Of a stretch of DNA of 64,000 nt, positions 58,069-64,000 are shown piece after piece. The DNA comes from Paracoccaceae bacterium. GTDB lineage: Bacteria; Pseudomonadota; Alphaproteobacteria; Rhodobacterales; Rhodobacteraceae. The DNA is taken from contig JABURR010000042.1 in assembly GCA_014762635.1 (NCBI GenBank), positions 38,014 through 102,013 on the forward strand, given 5' to 3'. Positions within the stretch are counted from its first letter, which is position 1; the number at the start of each line of letters is the position of its first letter. The translations under genes and the position numbers were made by a program. The notes under the pieces are model-generated. The model had not been told where the DNA came from. It saw only the letters and a program-made list of their open reading frames with translations, and made no database searches.

Positions 58069-59106
58069 TCAGAGCTCGCCGCGGATCGCCGCCACGAACA
58101 GCTTGCGCGTGGCGTCATCCAGATCCGTTGCTGCCTTGGCAATCTCACCGGTCCGCGCACCATCGGCGAACGAGAGATCACGGCCGGATTCTTCCGCCTT
58201 GGCAACCAGTTCCGGATCGTTTATCGCCTTGGCAAAAGCATCGCGCAGGAATGCCAGGCGATCGGCCGGCACACCCGGAGGCGCCGCGACAGGGCGACCA
58301 ACAGCCGAGAGGCCTTCCCAGGACGTGAGGATCTTGGCATTGCCCGCAGGATCGTCGGACTGTGCCGCGATATCGAACACGCTCGGGATACCTTCCAGAA
58401 CGCCGGTGGCTTCACGCTCACCATGCAGGATCACCTGGTGATCACCCGACTCGATACCCTTCATGGCAGAGCCCAGGGATCCCCACATGCCGTCCACGTC
58501 GCCACGCAGCATGGCGGTACGGATATCGCCCGACGAGTTGAAGCCGTGCACCACGTTCTGATCCATGCCAAAGACATCACCCACGATGACCGCGTCCACG
58601 TAGGTGGAGCCGCCAAGGCCCGTTGCCCCGATCACGGCGGTCTCGCCATCGCTCATCAGGTCTTCGTAGCTGTCGATGCCGCTGTTCGCGGCCACGACCA
58701 TGACGCGCGCATCGGCCACGATACGGCCAAGATAGTTGTAGTCGGCGACCTTGTAGTTGGCGCCCTCGATCTCGGCCAGTTCGTTGGTGACCATGGCCGA
58801 CCCGTTGATGATACCGATATTCAGGCCATCGGCGGGCGAATTGAATATCTCCACCGCGCCCTTCATCCCCCCGGAGCCGGGCATGTTCACGATGTCCACG
58901 CGCGCGCCGGTGTATTTTTCCATGTAGGGCGCCAGCAGACGGCTGTACTCGTCATAGCCACCGCCGGGCTTGTACGGCACAATCCACTTGATCACGTTGT
59001 CCTTGTAGAACGCCGCCGCGTCCTGCGCGAAGGCCATGCTGCCCGCGGACAGGCTCGCCCCGGCCACGACAGAAGCTGCCAGCCCTTTCAGAAACGTACG
59101 TCTCAT
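58069..59106 (-). CDS. TctC-family periplasmic binding protein (system 3)
   Basis: A 345-aa Bug/TctC protein. The export signal begins MRRTFLKGLAASVVAG, twin-arginine-like, and cleavage is likely near SMAFAQ. The binding signatures are WIVPYKPGGGYDEYSRLLAP and NMPGSGGMKGAVEIF. The start at 59106 has GGAGG about 7 nt upstream; the longer frame to 59388 overlaps the upstream gene and is rejected. It lies 37 bp downstream of the cyclodeaminase-like gene. Confidence 0.88.
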   Translation of the reverse strand: MRRTFLKGLAASVVAGASLSAGSMAFAQDAAAFYKDNVIKWIVPYKPGGGYDEYSRLLAPYMEKYTGARVDIVNMPGSGGMKGAVEIFNSPADGLNIGIINGSAMVTNELAEIEGANYKVADYNYLGRIVADARVMVVAANSGIDSYEDLMSDGETAVIGATGLGGSTYVDAVIVGDVFGMDQNVVHGFNSSGDIRTAMLRGDVDGMWGSLGSAMKGIESGDHQVILHGEREATGVLEGIPSVFDIAAQSDDPAGNAKILTSWEGLSAVGRPVAAPPGVPADRLAFLRDAFAKAINDPELVAKAEESGRDLSFADGARTGEIAKAATDLDDATRKLFVAAIRGEL

Positions 59107-59143
59107 AGTCTTCCTCCCTTTTGTTGTCCCGGGGTTCCCCGGG

Positions 59144-60280
59144 TTAGTCACGGATGTCCTGCAGGAACCACTCCGTCGGTATTTCCCGCGCCTCTCCGGA
59201 CGCGAGAGCCTTGCGATAGACGATCTGCCCGATCGCCGAGAATTGTAGGCCCTGATTGCCCACATTCCGATAAAACGTGATCTCTTCGGGCCGGGTGCGC
59301 CCCTTGGCCTGGCCCGCGACCAGCGCCGCGAAATCCGGCTTGTCGCCGCCCTTGCCGCGATCCTGGAACTCCGGGTCGTCTCCGCCAAAGCCGGGACGCG
59401 GGTTCGGGGCCGGGATCCGGGCCATCTCCTCCTCGGTGCCGCCGATGAACGCAGCCGGAGAATGGCCCCTCTCGGCCTGGAACCGCTTGGTCTGCTTCAT
59501 CTGCAGCCCCGCGGTGCCCTGCCGGATCACCACGTCAAAAATCCCGGTCGCGTCTTCCGGCATCTCCCTGCGGCCCAGATTGGTCACATGCATCCCCGGC
59601 TTGATCCATGACGCATCATAGACGGGTTCCATCGAGTCGGTGCAAGAACTGAGAATATCACAATCACGCACCGCTTCTTCGGCGCTGTCGACGGCGGTGA
59701 CCTCGATCCCCAGCTTGGCGGACATTTCCGCCGCATAGGACTCTCGGTTGGCCTTCGTCGGGGAATAGACCTTGCAGCGCTTGATCGGGCGCACCTTGGC
59801 GAACGCCTCCAGAAAGGTCCGCGCCATGCCGCCCGAACCGATCATGCCCACCGTCTCGCTTTCTGCGCGCGAGAGATGCTTCACACCCAGCGCCGCGCCT
59901 GCGCCGACGCGCATGTGCTGCAGCGCCCCGTCGTTGATGAAGGCCAGCGGTTCGCCCGTCTCGGTCGAGATCAACAGGATCAGCCCGCAATAGGTGCCGG
60001 GCTCCATGCAGTATTTTTCTTCGGTCCAGCTTCCATCCGGGGCCTTTGGCCAATGGATGATGTCGGACTTCATGCGGATCGCGAAGAACCCGTCATTAGC
60101 CCCTTCCATGGTGCCCCAGCGAAAATAGCCATCATCGCGCTGGCACGGAACGTACATATCGACCCGGGGACGATGGATGGACCTGCCACTGGGCAGCGCT
60201 ACGAAGGCGCGTTCCTGCGCCACGATGCACTCCTCCATCGTGAGCATACGCGTCACGAGATCATTGTTTATGATCAGCAC
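59144..60280 (-). CDS. ornithine cyclodeaminase/mu-crystallin-family protein (paralogue 2)
   Basis: A 378-aa OCD-family protein clearly paralogous to 16830. Shared blocks are RWGTMEG, YFAIRMKSD-like stretches, FINDGALQHMRVGAGAALGVKH, GMIGSGGMARTF and VYSPTKANRESY. A roughly 20-residue insertion (NPRPGFGGDDPEFQDRGKGG) near residue 290 distinguishes it. It heads the leftward unit with TTT system 3, repeating the OCD-Tct association seen at 16830-19894. An operator element is 81 bp upstream. Confidence 0.82.
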   Translation of the reverse strand: MLIINNDLVTRMLTMEECIVAQERAFVALPSGRSIHRPRVDMYVPCQRDDGYFRWGTMEGANDGFFAIRMKSDIIHWPKAPDGSWTEEKYCMEPGTYCGLILLISTETGEPLAFINDGALQHMRVGAGAALGVKHLSRAESETVGMIGSGGMARTFLEAFAKVRPIKRCKVYSPTKANRESYAAEMSAKLGIEVTAVDSAEEAVRDCDILSSCTDSMEPVYDASWIKPGMHVTNLGRREMPEDATGIFDVVIRQGTAGLQMKQTKRFQAERGHSPAAFIGGTEEEMARIPAPNPRPGFGGDDPEFQDRGKGGDKPDFAALVAGQAKGRTRPEEITFYRNVGNQGLQFSAIGQIVYRKALASGEAREIPTEWFLQDIRD

Positions 60281-60361
60281 GCGGCGGTTTCCTCCCTAGA
60301 CACCGGCGTCCAGTCCTGTTCGTCATGGTCAGCCTAAATCTCGCGCCCGTTCCCCGTCAAT

Positions 60362-60385
60362 GGGACACCGGTCCGAATAGCGGAA
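60362..60385. promoter_or_regulatory. island operator element 10
   Basis: GGGACACCGGTCC then GAATAGCGGAA; its left flank CCCGTCAATGG is shared with element 3. It lies 81 bp upstream of OCD paralogue 2. Confidence 0.6.
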
Positions 60386-60428
60386 CGATTTGCAGAGCAC
60401 CAAGGGGCAATCAGGCCTGGCTAGCCCT

Positions 60429-61349
60429 CTAGTTGACCGCAACCAGACCAACACCAGCCATCGCCAGAATCGCAGCAAGCGCCACGGCAGGGCTTGGCAG
60501 GCGTTCGCTGCGGAACAGGAAGACGGACAGGAGGATCGAGATGAAGATCTCCAGCGATGCGATCATCACCACGGTGGTCACCCTCTCGTAGGCCAGCGCG
60601 GCAAACAGGAAGATCTGCCCGAAAGAGACCATCACCGCCGCAGCGACGATCCATTTGTCCAGATGGCGGAACATACCCCGGAAATTGCTCCGGTGCCGGG
60701 GTGACACAACCGCCAACGCGGCGAAGACCGTGAACCCGACCGAGGCACTGAAGAAGGTGCCAAAGGCCGGTGACGGCATGACCTCCAGCCCGGCCTTCCG
60801 CGCGATATAGGCCGAGGCATAGGCCAGCGCACCAAATACGCCGAACAAATAGGCGACCGGCGGCGGCGCCTCCACCGCCAGTTTCCCCTTTTGCCGCACA
60901 CTCTCACGGATCAGCAGCGCGAAGGCCAGCGCGATGGCTACCATCCCCCACCCATCGAAACGCGTGATGGGTTCGGCCAGCAGAAGCGCCGCCAGCAGGG
61001 CTGAGAAGAACGGATTCAGACGTTTAACCGCCGTGGACCGGGTAACACCCAATCTCCGGATCGACTCGAAGACCAGCGTTCGGCCAAAGACCATCGCCGC
61101 AAGCCCCGCGAAAGCGAACATCAAAAGTCCGTCGACGCTCAACTCGGCCTGGGTGCGTCCCGCCTCAAGCAATAGCCAGAGAACCGCCGAGATCCCCATG
61201 GTCACCAGGACCGAGAACATCACCCCCTTGTCGCCCCCAGACCGGGAGGTCCGCGAGATGAAGTTGTTTGCGAAAGCAAAGGAGGCCGCCGACATGAGGG
61301 CTAGGACCTGCCCCAGCAGGGCCAGGTTCTGAGGTGTCTCGGATTCCAC
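60429..61349 (-). CDS. DMT-superfamily (EamA) transporter 2
   Basis: A 306-aa ten-helix EamA protein with the repeat-boundary block FDGWGMVAIALAFALLIRES near residue 130 and RLGVTRSTAVKRLNPFFSAL before it. It starts 3 bp after the molybdenum-hydroxylase gene and is therefore co-transcribed with it. Export of a product or import of the hydroxylase substrate is plausible. Confidence 0.85.
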   Translation of the reverse strand: MESETPQNLALLGQVLALMSAASFAFANNFISRTSRSGGDKGVMFSVLVTMGISAVLWLLLEAGRTQAELSVDGLLMFAFAGLAAMVFGRTLVFESIRRLGVTRSTAVKRLNPFFSALLAALLLAEPITRFDGWGMVAIALAFALLIRESVRQKGKLAVEAPPPVAYLFGVFGALAYASAYIARKAGLEVMPSPAFGTFFSASVGFTVFAALAVVSPRHRSNFRGMFRHLDKWIVAAAVMVSFGQIFLFAALAYERVTTVVMIASLEIFISILLSVFLFRSERLPSPAVALAAILAMAGVGLVAVN

Positions 61350-61352
61350 GGC

Positions 61353-63575
61353 CTACCCCACACGCGCCTTGGCCAGCGCGGCCCAGACGCGGTCCGGCGT
61401 CGCTGGCAGTTCGAAATCGCTCACCCCGACCCGGTGCAGCGCATCCGTCACCGCCGAGGCGAGCGCCGCCGTGGCCCCCACGGCCCCCGCCTCGCCCACG
61501 CCCTTCACCCCGAGGGGGTTCATCTGCGTGGGCACCTCGAAACTCGCAAGCTGGAAAGCTGGCAGATCGGACGCGCGGACAACCGCGTAATCCATCAGGG
61601 TGCCACTGAGGATCTGGCCACTCTCGTCGAATTCCATGCGCTCTCCCAAGCCCAGCGACAGGCCCTGCGCGATCCCGCCGTGCAACTGCCCATCCACGAG
61701 TCGGGGACTGAGCACGCGCCCCACATCCTCGACCGCAAAATAGCGGGTGATCTCGACCTTTCCGGTCTCGGGGTCGATCTCGACCTCGCAGATATGGGTC
61801 CCATTTGGGAAAGTGGCCGCATCGGGCGTGAAACCGCGCTCCACCACCCAGCGCCCCTCGGGCTGCGCCGCGGCCAAACCGGCAAGGGTCACGTTTTCGT
61901 TACTCCCCTCGCGATGGAACACCCCTTCGCGGAAGGCAAGTTCCGCCCCGTCGCAACCAAGTTGGCGCGCCGCAGCCTTGCGCCCTTCGTCCTGTATCTC
62001 GTCCAGAACCTGCCACAGGGCCGATCCCGCCACGGTCAACCCCGAAGACCCACCACTTCCGCGCCCGAAGCTGATCGCCTCGGTGTCGCCCTGGTGATAA
62101 CGGATCGCTCCGGGCTCGATCTCCAGTCTCTCAGCCACCATCCGGGCGAGCGAGGTCTCGTGCCCCTGCCCCACGGACATGACGCCGGGCGCGAGGATGA
62201 CCGTCCCGTCGCCCTCGATGGTGACACGGGCGAAATCGGGCTTGGGCTGGCGTAGTGGGCCGCCCGCGGATTCGATGCAATTGGCGAGACCGAACCCATG
62301 CAGCCGCCCTCGCGCCTCGGCCTCTGCGCGACGCGCCTCCCGACCCGCGCCCAAAGCAAGCGCCTTTTCCATGACCGCCGGGAAATCCCCGCAGTCGATG
62401 ACAGTACCAAGGCCGGTCGTGGCAGGCATCTGCGAAGGATGTACTAGGTTCCGCTCTCGCAACTCCACCGGATCGACCCCGATCTGACGAGCCGCCCCAT
62501 CCAGCACCCGCTCGATGGCATAGGTCGCTTCGGGCCGCCCGTTGCCGCGAAACGGCGCCAGGGGCGCCCGGTTGCTCAGTTCGCCCCGAATTTCCACAGA
62601 GACCGAGGGAATATGATAAACGCCTGTCATCCCGTTGATATTGTTTGCAACCCCCTGCGACCGGCGGCTGGGATAGGCGCCCACATCGACCACAAAATCC
62701 GCATCGAGCGCCAGTATCGAAAGATCCTCATCCAGCGCCACGGTCACGCTTGCCCGTGCCCCGCGCCCCTGAGCATCGCCCAGCATCGCCTCGGATCGCG
62801 TCGAGCGCCAGGCGATCTCACCGCCGAGCTTCCGCGCCGCCCAGCAAAGCGCCGCATCCTCGCGCGTCATGAAGCCCTTCAGCCCGAAAGATCCGCCCAC
62901 GTCCTGCGCGACAACGTGGATATCGCCTTCGCCCCAGAAGAGCTGCGCGGCAAGCTGTGCCCGCATCGCAAACGGGTTCTGCGTGCTGGAGCGGTAGTGA
63001 AGGCGCCCCTGCCCGTCCACTCGCGCGATCCCGCCGCGCGGCTCAAGCGCCATGGCGGTGACACGTGGCAGATCAACCTGGACACGCGCGACATGCGGGG
63101 CCGCCGCGATGATCCCGTCGGTCGTCGCGCGGTCGCCAAGCCGCTTGCAAAAGGCCAATCCAGAGACGGGCTCGGCAGCGTCAAAATCAACCACGATCGC
63201 CTCGATCGCATCAGCGACCGCCGCCTCGGTGTCCGCGACTACGATGGCGATGGGCTCTCCGATGTGTCGGATCACGTCCTCTGACAGGATCGGCTGCGGG
63301 AATTGGCCGGGCGCACCGCCATCATCGCGGGACATCGGCGTATGCTCGATTGGCCCGACGCCTGCCTCACGCAAGTCCTGCCCAGTGAAAATCGCCGCGA
63401 CTCCGGGGATTTCCCGCGCCGCCGCAATGTCCAGGGTAACAATCCGCCCCGAGGCCAAGGGCGACCTCAGAAAACCTGCGAAACGCCCCTCCGGCCCGAT
63501 GCAATCGGACAGGTAGCGCCCCTCTCCCTTCAGAAGCCTTGGGTCCTCGCGCCGCTTGTCGAACACGTCCGTCAT
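61353..63575 (-). CDS. xanthine dehydrogenase-family molybdopterin-binding large subunit
   Basis: A 740-aa molybdenum hydroxylase subunit. N-terminal RREDPRLLKGEGRYLSD is typical. DVGGSFGLKGF, the APFRGNGRPEATYAIER loop (no CoxL-type Cys, so not a CO dehydrogenase), GQGHETSLARMVAERL and the catalytic-Glu block KGVGEAGAVGATAAL follow. Such enzymes hydroxylate N-heteroaromatics or aldehydes next to the ring nitrogen or carbonyl. The FAD and [2Fe-2S] subunits normally encoded beside it are absent in the window. An operator element is 67 bp upstream, linking it to the island. Confidence 0.88.
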   Translation of the reverse strand: MTDVFDKRREDPRLLKGEGRYLSDCIGPEGRFAGFLRSPLASGRIVTLDIAAAREIPGVAAIFTGQDLREAGVGPIEHTPMSRDDGGAPGQFPQPILSEDVIRHIGEPIAIVVADTEAAVADAIEAIVVDFDAAEPVSGLAFCKRLGDRATTDGIIAAAPHVARVQVDLPRVTAMALEPRGGIARVDGQGRLHYRSSTQNPFAMRAQLAAQLFWGEGDIHVVAQDVGGSFGLKGFMTREDAALCWAARKLGGEIAWRSTRSEAMLGDAQGRGARASVTVALDEDLSILALDADFVVDVGAYPSRRSQGVANNINGMTGVYHIPSVSVEIRGELSNRAPLAPFRGNGRPEATYAIERVLDGAARQIGVDPVELRERNLVHPSQMPATTGLGTVIDCGDFPAVMEKALALGAGREARRAEAEARGRLHGFGLANCIESAGGPLRQPKPDFARVTIEGDGTVILAPGVMSVGQGHETSLARMVAERLEIEPGAIRYHQGDTEAISFGRGSGGSSGLTVAGSALWQVLDEIQDEGRKAAARQLGCDGAELAFREGVFHREGSNENVTLAGLAAAQPEGRWVVERGFTPDAATFPNGTHICEVEIDPETGKVEITRYFAVEDVGRVLSPRLVDGQLHGGIAQGLSLGLGERMEFDESGQILSGTLMDYAVVRASDLPAFQLASFEVPTQMNPLGVKGVGEAGAVGATAALASAVTDALHRVGVSDFELPATPDRVWAALAKARVG

Positions 63576-63641
63576 GAGATGCCGCTGGTTTCCAAACCTG
63601 CGATACTCTTACAACGGCGAAAAACGAGTTTCAGTTATTTT

Positions 63642-63665
63642 AGAACGGCGTTCCGTATAGGGGAA
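63642..63665. promoter_or_regulatory. island operator element 11
   Basis: AGAACGGCGTTCC then GTATAGGGGAA; it lies 67 bp upstream of the molybdenum-hydroxylase start and just past the stop of the UrtE-type gene. Confidence 0.63.
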
Positions 63666-63678
63666 ATTTCGAAGTCCT

Positions 63679-64000
63679 CTAGACCGACATCGCTTCCATC
63701 AGCCTGTCCCGCTCCAAACCGGATTTTGGCCCGCTCAGCTTCACCACGCCGCGTTCCAGAACATAGAATCTGTCGGCAATCTCGTAGGCGAAGCTGAAGT
63801 ATTGCTCGACCAGCACGATGGCCATGTCGCCGCGATCCCGCAGGTAGGCGATCACGCGACCGATCTGCTGAATGATGTTGGGTTGGATGCCCTCGGTCGG
63901 TTCGTCCAGCAACAGAAGCTTCGGCCGCGTGATCATTGCCCGGGCAATGGCAAGCTGCTGTTGCTCCCCACCCGAGAGGATGTCTCTTATAAACATCTCC
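63679..64000 (-). CDS. ABC transporter ATP-binding protein, UrtE/LivF type (5' end beyond window)
   Basis: The C-terminal 106 residues of an ABC ATPase. The signature motif LSGGEQQQLAIARAM, Walker B LLLLDEPTEG, then IQPNIIQQIG and the switch His region (LVEQYFSF, where the usual H-loop lies upstream or is replaced) are visible. The LSGG-x-QQQLAIARA and EGIQPxII patterns are typical of UrtE, the urea/branched-chain amide uptake ATPase, with LivF as the alternative. The reading frame runs open to the window end, so the Walker A part is missing here. Confidence 0.85.
   Translation of the reverse strand, partial: EMFIRDILSGGEQQQLAIARAMITRPKLLLLDEPTEGIQPNIIQQIGRVIAYLRDRGDMAIVLVEQYFSFAYEIADRFYVLERGVVKLSGPKSGLERDRLMEAMSV

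Noticed and set aside
61353..63575. Carbon monoxide dehydrogenase large subunit (CoxL)
   Set aside because: The active-site loop reads PFRGNGR and lacks the CoxL Cys-containing signature.

Overview
The window is GC-rich, densely coded DNA from an alphaproteobacterium, most likely a Rhodobacteraceae/Roseobacter-group member. The evidence is the LuxR/LuxI pair, a BetI/BetA choline module, three tripartite tricarboxylate transporter (TTT/Tct) systems and an MltF-type transglycosylase.

Positions 1-13,493 look like ordinary chromosome. They hold a 2-aminoethylphosphonate-type binding protein, an inositol-monophosphatase-family enzyme, a luxR-luxI quorum-sensing locus with a lux-box-like site, an XRE regulator, an orphan EnvZ-like kinase, an MBL-fold hydrolase, tRNA-Asn(GTT), an ACP-like protein without its serine, MltF, a transglutaminase-like cysteine protease, an acidic-repeat exported protein, and betI-betA without betB.

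Positions 13,500-63,575 form one catabolic island of about 50 kb. It encodes: (i) three complete TTT uptake systems; (ii) a Rieske oxygenase with separate Rieske ferredoxin and reductase; (iii) three proteins of the 4,5-dihydroxyphthalate decarboxylase/periplasmic-binding fold; (iv) two class II aldolase-family proteins, a family that includes aromatic dicarboxylate decarboxylases; (v) LigK- and LigJ-like enzymes, which finish protocatechuate/gallate 4,5-cleavage to pyruvate and oxaloacetate; (vi) six cupins (two bicupins and two two-gene pairs); (vii) two EutA-like ASKHA ATPases without EutBC; (viii) two ThDP enzymes, two ornithine-cyclodeaminase-like proteins, two EamA transporters, and a molybdenum hydroxylase large subunit; (ix) metal-handling genes (NiCoT transporter, His-rich protein, CobW/G3E GTPase, a His-tailed EutA). 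Many parts occur twice, as if a cupin + EutA-like + ThDP + TTT module had been duplicated and diverged.

The island appears to be one regulon. I find eleven copies of a 24-bp composite element (GGAAC-N3-GTTCC, then N2-ATA-N3-GAA), almost all just upstream of the island's transcription units, including the single iclR gene. The simplest reading is that this IclR protein controls the whole island. The substrate is probably an aromatic or heteroaromatic carboxylate, but it cannot be named from sequence. The role of the EutA-like ATPases beside cupins is the most novel-looking feature. The window ends inside an UrtE-type ABC ATPase.
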